Shown here one piece after another: positions 34,784 through 43,855 of a DNA stretch of 64,000 nucleotides; position 1 is the stretch's first letter, and every line of letters begins with the position of its first letter. Under the pieces are notes generated by a model. The model searched no databases and was not told the origin of the DNA. It worked only from the letters and a program-made list of their open reading frames with translations. The translations under genes and the position numbers were made by a program. The stretch is from Amycolatopsis mediterranei (GTDB taxonomy: Bacteria > Actinomycetota > Actinomycetes > Mycobacteriales > Pseudonocardiaceae), in NCBI RefSeq assembly GCF_026017845.1, contig NZ_CP100416.1:1890100-1954099 (forward strand). Reading direction: 5' to 3'.

Positions 34784-36241
34784 ATGCGGCTCGGCAAGAC
34801 CGCCGTCGTCCTCGGAGGCAGTGCCGCCGGTCTCTGCGCGGCCGGCGCGCTCGCCCCGCACTTCGACCGCGTGCTGGTGCTGGAACGCGACGAACTGCCC
34901 GACGGGGCCGAGCACCGCCGCGGCGTTCCGCAGAGCAAGCACCCGCACTTCCTGCTCAACTCGGGCCGGCGCGCGATCGGCGCGCTGTTCCCCGGCTTCG
35001 AAGACGACCTCATCGCGGCGGGCGGCCTGCTGCTGATGCCGTCCATGGACGCCGCCTACCTCGACGGGCCCGGCTGGTCGGCCCGCAAGCGCAGCGCCAT
35101 GACGATGGTCTACGGCTCGCGGATCCTCATCGAGCGGGTGCTGCGGGACAAGGTGCGGGAGCTGGCCAACGTCGTCGTCCGCGAAGGGGTCGCGGTGCGC
35201 GGCCTGACGAGCGCGGACGGGGAGATCACCGGCGTCGGCTTCACCGCGGCCGACGGCGACGAGCACGTCGACGCCGACTTCGTCGTGGACGCCATGGGCC
35301 GCGGGTCCCCGGTCGCCGGCTGGCTGGCGGCGGCCGGCTGGCCCGAGCCGGAAGTGCAGACGCTCGACGCCAAGGTCACTTACACCTCGCGCTGGTACGA
35401 CCTGCCCGCCGAACGCCCCGCGTCCTGGTGGTGGCGGCACCTGGTGATCATGCCGACGCCGGACAAGGGCGAGCACCCCGCCGAGCACGAGTTCCTGGTC
35501 AACTTCTTCCCGATCGAGGGCAACCGCGTCATCGCCTGCATGGGGTCGTGGGGACTGGAAATGCCCAGCACCACCGACGCGTTCGTCGAGACGGCGCGCC
35601 GGGTGCGCACGCCGTTGTTCGCCGACGCCATGGACCGGTGCGCCCCCGCCTCGCCGGTCCACCTCACCCGCTCGACCGGCAACAAGTGGCGGCGCTACGA
35701 CCGCCTGCGCACGCGGCCGCGGCGGCTGGTCTTCGTCGGCGACTCGATCTGCGCGTTCAACCCCTTCTACGCCCAGGGCATCAGTTCCGCGTCGGCTTCG
35801 GCCCTGCTGCTGCGCGAGCACCTGTCCCGCGCCGGACGGCTCGACGCGAGGTTCTCGGACCGCTTCTTCGCCGCGCAACGCGGATTGCTGCGCGTGCCGT
35901 GGCGCCTGGCGATGGCCAGGGACCAGGGTTACGCCTGCGCGGTGGGCACCGAACAGCTGCCGGAGTGGCGGCGGCGCCTCGTCGCGGCCGTGTCGGCGCC
36001 GGCGTTCAGCCTCGTCGTCGGCGCCGCCCGGGAGGACGCCGTGGTCGACGAGCACTTCGCCAAGGTGTTCAACCTGGACGAGTCGCTGGGGGAGATGCTG
36101 CGCAACCCGCGGGTGCTCGCGGGCCTGGTGCGTTACCGCGTCCGCGCGGCACTGGGCCGCCACCGCGTCCCGTTCGGGTTCGATCCCCAGGCCGAGCCGC
36201 CGGCCACGGACTACTCGACCGCGACGGCGACCGCGCGATGA
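34784..36241 (+). CDS. FAD-dependent oxidoreductase
   Basis: 485 aa flavoprotein of the geranylgeranyl-reductase/tryptophan-halogenase-like superfamily. N-terminal VVLGGSAAGLCAAGALAPHFDRVLVLERD (GxGxxG variant) and later FVGDSICAFNPFYAQGISSASASALLLREHL (GD motif). No halogenase WxWxIP motif is visible. The substrate is unknown and may be lipid-like, because the next gene encodes an integral membrane protein. ATG 34784 has GGGAG nine bases upstream. Its stop overlaps the next start (ATGA), so the two are translationally coupled. The promoter carries a long inverted repeat. Confidence 0.82.
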   Translation: MRLGKTAVVLGGSAAGLCAAGALAPHFDRVLVLERDELPDGAEHRRGVPQSKHPHFLLNSGRRAIGALFPGFEDDLIAAGGLLLMPSMDAAYLDGPGWSARKRSAMTMVYGSRILIERVLRDKVRELANVVVREGVAVRGLTSADGEITGVGFTAADGDEHVDADFVVDAMGRGSPVAGWLAAAGWPEPEVQTLDAKVTYTSRWYDLPAERPASWWWRHLVIMPTPDKGEHPAEHEFLVNFFPIEGNRVIACMGSWGLEMPSTTDAFVETARRVRTPLFADAMDRCAPASPVHLTRSTGNKWRRYDRLRTRPRRLVFVGDSICAFNPFYAQGISSASASALLLREHLSRAGRLDARFSDRFFAAQRGLLRVPWRLAMARDQGYACAVGTEQLPEWRRRLVAAVSAPAFSLVVGAAREDAVVDEHFAKVFNLDESLGEMLRNPRVLAGLVRYRVRAALGRHRVPFGFDPQAEPPATDYSTATATAR

Positions 36242-37311
36242 GCACGGTGTGCGGGCCGGACGCCGAAGCCGTCACCCGCGGTCTCGGCTTCGACTGCCAC
36301 GACGTCTCGCCGGTGGTTTCGGTCCGGCCGCCGTGGGCGCTCGCCCACTGGACGATGCCGCTGCTGGAACTGCTGATCGTCGGCGGTGCGGTGTTCGCTC
36401 TGGTGCATGCGCTGCGCCGTCGCCGCGAGGGCGATCCGGTGAACCTGGCGCTGTGGTGGGCTTCGCTGGTCTACCTCTTCGTCACCGAGCCACCGCTGTA
36501 CTTCCCGGAGTGGTTCGGGCTCGACCGGCTGTACGGGTTCATCTTCGCCCACAACCGGTTCACCGTGCAGTTCATGGCGGACCGGTTGCCGCTCTACATC
36601 GTGGCGTTCTACCCGGCGTTCAGCCAGCTCGCCTACGAGGTCGTGCGTTCGCTGGGGCTCTTCCGGCGCGGGGCGCTGCGGGGTTCGGTGGCCGTGGCCT
36701 TCGTGTGCCAGGTGTTCTACGAAGTCTTCGACCACCTCGGCCCGCAGCTGAAGTGGTGGGCCTGGAACCCGGCCAACGCGGTCGTCAACCGGCCGGCGCT
36801 GGCGTCGGTGCCGTTGAACAGCATGCTGCTGTTCGCTTCCGTTTCGATGGCCGCGATGACCTACCTCGTCGTGCGCCTGACCGGCGGTCCGCCGCGGCGC
36901 CGGCTGGTGCTGCGGACGCTGCTGGCGGGCGTCCTCACGCCGCCGGCCATGGCGATCGCCGGGATCCCGTCGAGCTTCGCCGGCGACAACGCAGGAGCGC
37001 GGGCGTGGATCCTCGGCGTCGAGCTGGGCCTGCTGTGGCTGGCCGGCGCGTGGATCGTCGTGGCGCACCTGCGTTCCGGGGAGCCCGGGGAGCCCCTGCC
37101 GGCCTTCACGCGGTTCTACCCGGCGGTGTACCTGGGCGGGATGGCGGTGTTCTGGCTCGGGGCCCTTCCGGCTCAGCTGGCCGCGAAGGACGGCGTCACC
37201 GCGGACGGCACCCCGATCGGCAGCGGGTGGTACGCGCTCGCTTGCTTCGCCGGCGCCGGCCTGCTGCTGCTCGCGCTGTACCGGCGGGTCCGCGCCCCTG
37301 CCCCGGCTTGA
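36238..37311 (+). CDS. Polytopic membrane protein coupled to the FAD oxidoreductase
   Basis: 357 aa with about eight hydrophobic segments (MPLLELLIVGGAVFALVHAL; LWWASLVYLFV; LPLYIVAFYPAFSQLAYEVV; GSVAVAFVCQVFYEVFDHLG; SMLLFASVSMAAMTYLVV; WILGVELGLLWLAGAWIVV; FYPAVYLGGMAVFWLGALP; WYALACFAGAGLLLLALYRR). Conserved-looking polar motifs include FHEPPLYFPEW-like TEPPLYFPEW, AHNRFTVQF and EVFDHLGP. I do not recognise a family with certainty. The reading frame is open far upstream (34765) but the ATG at 36238, overlapping the oxidoreductase stop, is the natural start. Probably acts with the flavoprotein at the membrane. Confidence 0.75.
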   Translation: MSTVCGPDAEAVTRGLGFDCHDVSPVVSVRPPWALAHWTMPLLELLIVGGAVFALVHALRRRREGDPVNLALWWASLVYLFVTEPPLYFPEWFGLDRLYGFIFAHNRFTVQFMADRLPLYIVAFYPAFSQLAYEVVRSLGLFRRGALRGSVAVAFVCQVFYEVFDHLGPQLKWWAWNPANAVVNRPALASVPLNSMLLFASVSMAAMTYLVVRLTGGPPRRRLVLRTLLAGVLTPPAMAIAGIPSSFAGDNAGARAWILGVELGLLWLAGAWIVVAHLRSGEPGEPLPAFTRFYPAVYLGGMAVFWLGALPAQLAAKDGVTADGTPIGSGWYALACFAGAGLLLLALYRRVRAPAPA

Positions 37312-37338
37312 GCCGCCGTTCTCGGGGAAGATGGCGGC

Positions 37339-37938
37339 ATGGGGCACCACGGATGGCAGGGCAACCCGCCCGGCACCGAAGACGAGGCACGCCGCCGGAT
37401 CGTCGAAGCGGCGACGGCGTGCCTCGACCGGGCCGGGCTGGCCAAGACGAGCCTCTCCGACGTCGCCGCCGAGGCGGGCGTCACCCGGCAGACCGTCTAC
37501 CGCTACTTCCCGGGGCTGAAGGACATCCTGCGGGCCGTCGCGCTGGCCGGCGTCGAAGAGTTCGCCGGGCGGATGGAGCGGCACCTGGCCGCGTTCGGGA
37601 CGGCCGCCGAAGCCGCGGTGGAGTCCGTGGTGTTCGCCGTCCGGGCGCTCCCCGGGGAGCCCCGCATGGGGCTGCTCCTGCAGGCGGGCGAAGCGGACTT
37701 CTTCACCGACGGCGTCGTTTCGCCGCTGGCGTTTTCGTACGGCGCGCGGATCCTGCGCAACCTGCCGGTCGACTGGCCGGCCGCCGGGATCGCGACCGAC
37801 GAGGAGCTCCAGGGGCTCGCCGAGGTCCTGATGCGGCTGTTCCTGTCGTTCCTGCAGTATCCCTCGACACCGCCGCTCACCGACGACGGGCTGCGGGCCC
37901 TGGTCCGCCGCTGGATCGGGCCGGCGCTGCGCGGCTGA
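37339..37938 (+). CDS. TetR-family regulator of the FAD-oxidoreductase operon
   Basis: 199 aa. HTH region ARRRIVEAATACLDRAGLAKTSLSDVAAEAGVTRQTVYRYFPGLKDILRAV is typical TetR; the C-terminal ligand domain is variable. It lies 27 bp after the membrane-protein gene, so it is the third gene of the operon. The TCATTCATAC/GTATGAATGA repeat over the operon promoter is its likely site, giving autorepression until a ligand appears (inference). Confidence 0.85.
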   Translation: MGHHGWQGNPPGTEDEARRRIVEAATACLDRAGLAKTSLSDVAAEAGVTRQTVYRYFPGLKDILRAVALAGVEEFAGRMERHLAAFGTAAEAAVESVVFAVRALPGEPRMGLLLQAGEADFFTDGVVSPLAFSYGARILRNLPVDWPAAGIATDEELQGLAEVLMRLFLSFLQYPSTPPLTDDGLRALVRRWIGPALRG

Positions 37939-38037
37939 GGCGCCCGGCCGGTTTCCGGAAACCGTGCGCTGAATGCGCTGACAATTCCTGACAACGCGGG
38001 AAGTGTGATGCCTCCCACGTTCCCCCGGAATGCCGAC

Positions 38038-38072
38038 GGCGGTGGCGAGGGTGTTCAGCCCTCGCCACCGCC
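38038..38072. terminator. Bidirectional terminator, TetR operon and lsr2
   Basis: GGCGGTGGCGAGGG (38038-38051) pairs with CCCTCGCCACCGCC (38059-38072), loop of seven, between convergent genes. Confidence 0.8.
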
Positions 38073-38112
38073 GCTGCGGTGATCTCTCCCCAGTGATCTC
38101 CCGGCCACCGCG

Positions 38113-38526
38113 TTACTTCTTGGCGGCGGCGACCTTCTTGCGCGGGGCGCGCTTGCGCGGCGGGGCGGCGGGCGCCTCGGCCTCTTCGACCTGGGCCTGC
38201 TCGTAGGCGGCGATCACCTCGGAGGACAGCCGGCCCCGCTCGGAGACCTCGTAGCCGTTCGCGTTGGCCCAGGCGCGGATCTGCTGGTTGCGCTCGCGGT
38301 CGGTCGTGCTGGTCGTGGTCGACTGCCCGGTGGCGACGCGGACCTTGCGGCCGCCGATGCGCCGGCCGGCCCCGATGTAGCGGGCCAGTTCGTCGCGCAG
38401 GGCGGAGGCGTTCTCGTCCGAAAGGTCGATTTCGTAGGTGACGCCGTCGAGGCCGAACTGAACGGTCTGGGCGGCGGTGCTGCCGTCGATGTCGTCCAGG
38501 ATCTCGACGAGGACTTTCTGGGCCAC
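38113..38526 (-). CDS. lsr2: Lsr2 nucleoid-associated xenogeneic silencer
   Basis: 137 aa, slightly longer than the usual ~110. The N-terminal dimerisation domain is AQKVLVEILDDIDGSTAAQTVQFGLDGVTYEIDLSDENASALRDEL. The C-terminal DNA-binding domain contains WANANGYEVSERGRLSSEVIAAYEQA with the AT-hook-like RGR. The extra tail is Lys/Arg/Ala-rich (PPRKRAPRKKVAAAKK), echoing the HU tails nearby. Lsr2 coats AT-rich DNA and silences acquired genes. The GTG at 38526 has GAGGA eight bases upstream; the longer open frame upstream is not coding. An lsr2 here lies within the accessory block and may be one of several paralogues. Confidence 0.92.
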   Translation of the reverse strand: MAQKVLVEILDDIDGSTAAQTVQFGLDGVTYEIDLSDENASALRDELARYIGAGRRIGGRKVRVATGQSTTTSTTDRERNQQIRAWANANGYEVSERGRLSSEVIAAYEQAQVEEAEAPAAPPRKRAPRKKVAAAKK

Positions 38527-38774
38527 GTGAATGCTCCTCAGCTGGATGTGCGTCCGGGGGAACGCGACGTGTGACAAGTTGCACAATGGTCGGCGTTCTT
38601 CGGTGGAGTGTATCCACCCGAGGAGAGGTACGGCAATTTCCTCCTGCTTACGCGGAACGGCGGCGGCCCGAGGTGGTCCTGATAGGACCGGCCACCGCCG
38701 TTCCGGCCGGGTCGCGGGTTTCGCCCGGAGGCGGCGGCGCGGGCGGCAATACCGGCGGAAATGACGCCGGGAAT

Positions 38775-38960
38775 CTACGTTCCGGACGGCGTGGAGCCCT
38801 GCTCGCCGTGGTGGTAGGGCGGATCCGTCTCCAGCGCCTCGTCGGCGGCCCCTTCGGCGGGATCGGCCAGTTGGGCCTCCGCGGCGGCTTCTTTCGCCTC
38901 TTTGATGAGCTGCCGGCTGTGGGCGAGGTCCGCTTCGGGCCGGTTTTCGTTCTCCGTCAT
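38775..38960 (-). CDS. Small acidic protein, 61 aa
   Basis: MTENENRPEADLAHSRQLIKEAKEAAAEAQ...; mostly helical, Ala/Glu-rich, strongly acidic, with a Pro/Gly tail. AAGGAG lies five bases before the ATG, which is the main support. No known domain. Upstream of lsr2 on the same strand with a 248-bp gap. Confidence 0.55.
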   Translation of the reverse strand: MTENENRPEADLAHSRQLIKEAKEAAAEAQLADPAEGAADEALETDPPYHHGEQGSTPSGT

Positions 38961-39533
38961 CGCGACTCCTTGCCGTCGGGATTGCGTTCTCTGCCGGACG
39001 GCTACCCCCGGAGCCCCGAACGCAACCGTCGCGGCCGTTCACCCCGACGAGTGGCCACGGTGAATTGTTCGGCGGCCGCCGGGGGATCGGGTGAGCCGGT
39101 GACGGGACCGGTTCCGTGGCGCGGGAGGGCGGGAATTGCGGGTGGTTCCGTGGCCGATGTCCTGTGTGGTGGCCTTGGTGGCCGCTGGGCGATGGGCGGC
39201 GGTCAGGCCGCCGGAGAGCGGTCCGGGGTGGATCGGCGACCCGGCAAAAGGCGAAGTTCGCGCGGCAAGCTGTGAGCGGCGATCTCAGCCTGGTTTGGGC
39301 GCGAACGGCCCGCGGTGGTCGGGCGGGTGGGTTGGCTGGGCTGGGGTTGGGATCGTCGATGGTGTGGCTGGTCCGCTGGCAGCGGCCCATCCGAAATCGC
39401 CGCGGCACCGGCAGGTGGGGTTCGCCGAACCGGTTCCGGAACCCGGGTGCCGGCCGCACTCTCGACCCGCGAGGGGCGCGGAACAGGGGCGGCCCCCGCT
39501 GGAACCGCCCGGCGCACATTTCACCGCCCCGAA
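38961..39533. other. Intergenic region without a recognisable gene
   Basis: About 570 bp between the small acidic gene and the hup2 terminator. Several overlapping long frames exist on both strands but they are Arg/Pro/Gly-rich GC artefacts without ribosome sites. Confidence 0.45.
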
Positions 39534-39579
39534 ATGCCGGAAGGGCCCCGCACCACCCGGTGCGGGGCCCTTCCGGCAT
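39534..39579 (-). terminator. hup2 terminator
   Basis: A perfect 21-bp stem (39534-39554 with 39559-39579, core GGAAGGGCCCCGCACC) around an ACCC loop, 11 bp beyond the hup2 stop. Long enough to act from either side. Confidence 0.85.
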
Positions 39580-39590
39580 CGATGCCGGTG

Positions 39591-40268
39591 TTACTTCTTC
39601 TTGGCAGCCGACGTGCGCTTGGCCGGGGCCTTGGCGGCGGCCGGCTTCTTGGCCGCGGCGGTCTTGGTCGCGGCCGGCTTGGCGGCGGCGGTCTTGGCCC
39701 GCGTGGTGGTCGCCTTCGCCGTGGTGGCCTTGGCCGCGGTCGTCTTCGACGCCGTGGTCTTCGGGGCCGCCTTGGTGGCGGTGGTGGCCTTGGCGGCCGG
39801 CTTCGCCGCGGTGGCGCGGGTCCGCGTGGTGGTCGAGCGCGTGGTGGCCGGCTTGGCCGCCGCCGCGCGGGTGGTGCGGGTCGTCGTCGCCTTGGCCGGC
39901 GCGGAGGCCGCGGCGGTCTTGGTGGCGGTGGCCCGCGTGCTGGTGGTGGCGGCGGTGGCGCGCTTGACCGGGGTCGCCTTCGGGAGCTTCTTGGTGCCGG
40001 AGATGACGTCCTTGAAGGTCGTGCCGGCGCGGAAGGCGGGCACGTTGGTCTTCTTGACGCGGACAGCTTCACCGGTGCGCGGGTTGCGGGCGGTACGAGC
40101 GGCGCGGGCGCGCTTCTCGAACACCCCGAAGCCGGTGATGTTGACCTTTTCGCCCTTGTTGACCGTCCGGATGATGATGTCCACCAGACCGTCAACGGCC
40201 TGCGAAGCCACCTTCTTGTCGCCCAGACGCTCCGACAGCGCCTCGATCAGCTGGGCCTTGTTCGTCAT
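39591..40268 (-). CDS. HU-family histone-like protein, paralogue 2
   Basis: 225 aa. The HU domain is nearly identical to hup1 (differences include one Asp fewer after LGD, Ala to Ser at AAQ/ASQ, Lys to Arg at EAVK/EAVR). The ~130-residue tail is again Ala/Lys/Thr-rich with [24 protein letters not shown] repeats and ends AKKK. Shares promoter and 5' UTR with hup1 but lies in opposite orientation, 14 kb away. A recent duplication or inverted copy is likely; the two may differ in tail chemistry rather than DNA-binding core. Confidence 0.93.
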   Translation of the reverse strand: MTNKAQLIEALSERLGDKKVASQAVDGLVDIIIRTVNKGEKVNITGFGVFEKRARAARTARNPRTGEAVRVKKTNVPAFRAGTTFKDVISGTKKLPKATPVKRATAATTSTRATATKTAAASAPAKATTTRTTRAAAAKPATTRSTTTRTRATAAKPAAKATTATKAAPKTTASKTTAAKATTAKATTTRAKTAAAKPAATKTAAAKKPAAAKAPAKRTSAAKKK

Positions 40269-40326
40269 TCCAGTCCTCCATAGTGGAACTACTAGTCACG
40301 GCCCATCTCGGCCGACACTGCACACG

Positions 40327-40353
40327 GTATTACCAATACCGCACAAAATCCAA
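40327..40353 (-). promoter_or_regulatory. hup2 promoter with symmetric -10 region
   Basis: On the minus strand TTGGAT (40348-40353), 15 bp, TAATAC (40327-40332). The -10 lies in a near-perfect palindrome CGGTATTACCAATACCG on plus, which could be an operator not shared with hup1. Confidence 0.65.
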
Positions 40354-40867
40354 CCGGGGGTCGAAATATTTCCTTGTACGGGGGCGGGTTCCGCCTCCGG
40401 AACGCCCCTTCCCGGACGACGTCCGGTGCGCGGGCCGGACTGCCGCCATGCCTCTGAGCAGGCAAAACCGGGGGCGAGAGCCGTCCACAGTGGTCGTCCA
40501 TATAGGACCCGAGGCCCTTCCGGAGAACTTTTCCCGCGACACGCCGGTCGGGGGGTGTCGCGGCGGGTGGGCGAGGCCACCCGGGCCCGATCCCGCGCAA
40601 CGGCCGGGGATCGCGGGCCGCCCCGGAGGCCTCCCGGCGCCGCTTCGCCGTGGAGCCAGGCGGAAGCGGCGCCCGTAACGCCGCGGCCGTCCGGCGCGAC
40701 CCCCGGGCACGGCGTTGCGCCGCAACCGGTACGCCCCCGGAATGCCTGTGGCGGGGACGAAAGACCCTCCCCGAAGGGTGAGCTCACTCGTTCGGCGCAG
40801 TCGTGGCCTGCGGTGACGCCGGTGGCGGCAACGCCGTGTTGGGCGCGGGACTGTCGTCCGGGCGGGC
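40354..40867. other. Intergenic region between hup2 and herA
   Basis: About 510 bp without a recognisable gene. TCCACAGTGG at 40494-40503 belongs to the recurring motif described below. The herA -10 candidate TAGTCT is at 40868. Confidence 0.45.
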
Positions 40868-40910
40868 TAGTCTGCCGCGGGAGGAAGCGCCGGGTGAGAC
40901 AGGGAGAACC

Positions 40911-42662
40911 GTGGACCAGGAGACGCTCACCACCGTGGTCGGCCGGGTGGCAGGCACCGAGGACTCGACCCCGCTGCAGTTCTGCGTGGCCATCGATCCG
41001 GACGCCTATCTGCAGCTCGACGACGTCGTCGTGACCCGGCGGGAACTGCCCGGGCTCGGCGAAGTCACCTCCTACGGCGTCGTGACGCAGGTGACCGCGC
41101 GGCACGAAGGCGCCAGCTTCGGCAGCGACGTCTTCCTGATCTCCGACGGGGTCCTGCCCGCCCAGGTGCAGGAGATCGCCGAGATCGCCACGACCCGCGT
41201 CGAGCCCGAGTGCTACGTCCCGCCGAAGCCCGGATCGGTCGTCGAGCGCGCCAAGGGAGAGGATCGCGCGCAGGCGCTGTACTTCGACAACATGACCCGC
41301 CAGGTGGCGGTCGGCCTGGGCCGGGACGGCGAACCCGTCTACCTCAACATGGACTTCCTCGACGGCACCCGCGGCGCGCACGTCAGCATCAGCGGCGTCT
41401 CCGGCGTGGCCACCAAGACGTCGTTCGCGTTGTTCCTGCTGCACTCGATCTTCCGCGGCGGCGCCCTGCCCAACGCCCACAACGCCAAGGCCCTCGTCTT
41501 CTCGGTCAAGGGCGAGGACCTGCTGTTCCTCGACACCCCGAACAAGGCGCTCGACGAAAAGCTCAAGGCCGACTACGCCAAGCTCGGCCTGCCCGCCGAG
41601 CCCTTCGCGTCGACGGGGTTCTTCGCCCCGCCGACGCCGTCGGACACCACGGGCAAGCCGTACGTGACCGGGCGGACCTCGGGCGTCGGCGCGTTCTGGT
41701 GGACCATCGCGGAGTTCTGCGCCAAGGACCTGCTGCCCTACGTCTTCGCCGACGCCGAGGACGAGCGCAACCAGTACACGATGGTCATCCACCAGGTCGC
41801 GAACCGCTTGCGCCTGGACAGCACCCCGGCGGGCAAGGACGGCGCCGCGAACGTCGACGGCGTCCTGTGCCGCACCTACGCCGAGCTCGTCGACGTCGTC
41901 TGCGACCGCGTCACCGACGAGGAAACCCGCGCGAACTGGGCGGGTGCGGTCACCGGCGCGGGCACGGTCAACGCCTTCATCCGCCGCCTGCGCTCGAGCC
42001 AGCGCGCGCTGTCCGGCCTCATCCGCGGCGACCTCGCCGACCACCCCGCGCGGCAGTTGTCCACGGAGAACCAGCAGGTGACCGTGGTGGACATCCACAA
42101 CCTCGTCGAGCGCGCGCAGCGGTTCGTCGTCGGCGTGACGCTCGCCGCGGAGACCGCGCGCAAGGAAGCGGCCGGCCCGGGCGGGCTGCTGTTCACCATG
42201 CTGGACGAGCTGAACAAGTACGCGCCGCGGGAAGGCAGCAGCCCGATCAAGGAAGTGCTGCTGGACATCGCCGAGCGCGGCCGGTCCCTCGGCGTCATCC
42301 TGATCGGCGCGCAGCAGACCGCCAGCGAGGTCGAGCGCCGGATCGTCAGCAACAGCTCGGTCCGCATCGTCGGCCGCCTCGACGCCGCCGAGGCTTCGCG
42401 GCCCGAGTACGGCTTCCTCCCGGCCAGCCAGCGGGTCCGCGCGACGCTCGCCACGCCGGGCACGATGTTCGTGAGCCAGCCGGAGATCCCGGTGCCGATC
42501 GCCGTCGGCTTCCCGTTCCCCGCCTGGGCCACGCGGCTTTCCGAGGCCGGGCCGATCCCGGCGGCCACCGCTGGGCTGTCCACGTCGAAGAAGAGCGATC
42601 CCTTCGCCGGCCTGCCCTCGCGCGGCAGCGACCCCTTCGGTGACGACCCGCCGCCGTTCTGA
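40911..42662 (+). CDS. herA: HerA-like hexameric helicase/translocase
   Basis: 583 aa FtsK/HerA-superfamily ATPase. The first ~130 residues look like the HerA HAS-barrel (TTVVGRVAGTEDSTPLQFCVAIDP...LDDVVVTRREL...YGVVTQVTARHEG). Walker A is ISGVSGVATKTS (~160), Walker B LLFTMLDELNKYAPRE (~435) with the DE-x-x-x-YAP pattern of HerA; IGAQQTASEVERRIVSNSSVRIVGRLD is the sensor region. GTG 40911 is set by AGGGAGA five bases upstream. First of four tightly spaced genes with sbcD, sbcC and a NurA-like nuclease; it should pump DNA for end resection (inference from archaeal HerA-NurA). Confidence 0.85.
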   Translation: MDQETLTTVVGRVAGTEDSTPLQFCVAIDPDAYLQLDDVVVTRRELPGLGEVTSYGVVTQVTARHEGASFGSDVFLISDGVLPAQVQEIAEIATTRVEPECYVPPKPGSVVERAKGEDRAQALYFDNMTRQVAVGLGRDGEPVYLNMDFLDGTRGAHVSISGVSGVATKTSFALFLLHSIFRGGALPNAHNAKALVFSVKGEDLLFLDTPNKALDEKLKADYAKLGLPAEPFASTGFFAPPTPSDTTGKPYVTGRTSGVGAFWWTIAEFCAKDLLPYVFADAEDERNQYTMVIHQVANRLRLDSTPAGKDGAANVDGVLCRTYAELVDVVCDRVTDEETRANWAGAVTGAGTVNAFIRRLRSSQRALSGLIRGDLADHPARQLSTENQQVTVVDIHNLVERAQRFVVGVTLAAETARKEAAGPGGLLFTMLDELNKYAPREGSSPIKEVLLDIAERGRSLGVILIGAQQTASEVERRIVSNSSVRIVGRLDAAEASRPEYGFLPASQRVRATLATPGTMFVSQPEIPVPIAVGFPFPAWATRLSEAGPIPAATAGLSTSKKSDPFAGLPSRGSDPFGDDPPPF

Positions 42663-42693
42663 GCCGCCCACCACCCGAACGGAAGGACGAAGG

Positions 42694-43854
42694 GTGAAGT
42701 TCCTGCACACCTCCGACTGGCACATCGGCAAGACGCTCAAGGGGCGCAACCGCCTCGACGAGCAGCGGGCCGTGCTCGGCGAGATCGTCCGGATCGCGCG
42801 GGACGGGCAGTTCGACGCGATCCTCGTCGCGGGTGACCTCTACGAGACGTCGGCGCCGTCGGCGGCCGCGCAGGAACTCGTGGTGCGGGCGTTGATGGCG
42901 CTGCGCGAAACCGGTGCCGAGGTGCTCGCCATCGCCGGGAACCACGACCACGCCGCGACGTTCGAGGCGTACCGGCCGCTGCTCAAGGCCGCGGGCATCC
43001 AGCTCACCGGCGATCCGCGGCCGGTCCACGACGGCGGCGTCGTCTCGTTCGACGCGCGTTCGACGGGCGAGTGCGTCAACGTCGCCGTGCTGCCCTTCCT
43101 TTCCCAGCGCTACGCGGTCCGCGCCGCCGAGCTGCTTGCCGGGACCCCGGCGGACAACGTCGGCGAGTACGACCAGCGCGTGCGCGACATCCTGGAGCAC
43201 CTCAAGTCCGGATTCACCCCCGGTGCGGTGAACCTCGTCATGGCGCACCTGACGGTGACCGGCGGGACGATGGGCGGCGGGGAACGCGCGGCGCAGTCCA
43301 TCTTCGAGTACCACGTGCCCGCGACGGCGTTCGGCGCCGACCCGCACTACGTGGCGCTGGGCCACCTGCACCGGCGCCAGTCGCTGCCCGCCGCGTGCCC
43401 GGTGCACTACAGCGGTTCGCCGTTCGCCGTCGACTTCGGCGAGCAGGACAACACCAGCGTCGTGCTGTCGGTGGAGGTGAGTCCGGCCACGCCGGCGAAG
43501 ATCACCGACATCCCGTTGGCCGCCGGGCGGAAACTGCGGACGGTCCACGGCACGGTGGCGGAACTGATCGCCCGCGCGGGGGAGTTCGGCGAGGACTACC
43601 TCCGCGTCTACCTTCGCGAAGCGACCAGGGCCGGGCTGCGGGAGGAGATCCAGCAAGCCCTGCCGAACGCCCTGGAAATCCGCATCGACCCGGAGTTCGC
43701 CGCGCCGGTGCCGACGTCGGGCGGCGACCGCGCGATCGCGGACCGTTCGCCAGGAGAGCTCTTCGCGAGCTACTGCGCGGAACGAACCGTCGAGGACAAG
43801 CGCGTGCAGGCGCTCTTCGCGCGGCTGCACGACGAAGAGACGAGCGGGGTGTGA
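42694..43854 (+). CDS. sbcD: Exonuclease subunit SbcD (Mre11 homologue)
   Basis: 386 aa metallophosphoesterase nuclease. All active-site blocks are visible: FLHTSDWHIGK, ILVAGDLYETSAPS, AIAGNHDHA, VMAHLTVTGG, VALGHLHRRQ. The C-terminal part contains the capping domain and an SbcC-binding tail. With SbcC it cleaves hairpins and blocked double-strand ends. GTG 42694 follows GGAAGGACGAAGG; the gap to herA is 31 bp and to sbcC one base. Confidence 0.95.
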   Translation: MKFLHTSDWHIGKTLKGRNRLDEQRAVLGEIVRIARDGQFDAILVAGDLYETSAPSAAAQELVVRALMALRETGAEVLAIAGNHDHAATFEAYRPLLKAAGIQLTGDPRPVHDGGVVSFDARSTGECVNVAVLPFLSQRYAVRAAELLAGTPADNVGEYDQRVRDILEHLKSGFTPGAVNLVMAHLTVTGGTMGGGERAAQSIFEYHVPATAFGADPHYVALGHLHRRQSLPAACPVHYSGSPFAVDFGEQDNTSVVLSVEVSPATPAKITDIPLAAGRKLRTVHGTVAELIARAGEFGEDYLRVYLREATRAGLREEIQQALPNALEIRIDPEFAAPVPTSGGDRAIADRSPGELFASYCAERTVEDKRVQALFARLHDEETSGV

Positions 43855-43855
43855 C

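Noticed and set aside
34765..37311. 848-codon frame spanning the FAD oxidoreductase and the membrane protein
   Set aside because: The first half is out of frame with the flavoprotein; only the part from the ATG at 36238 has protein-like sequence.
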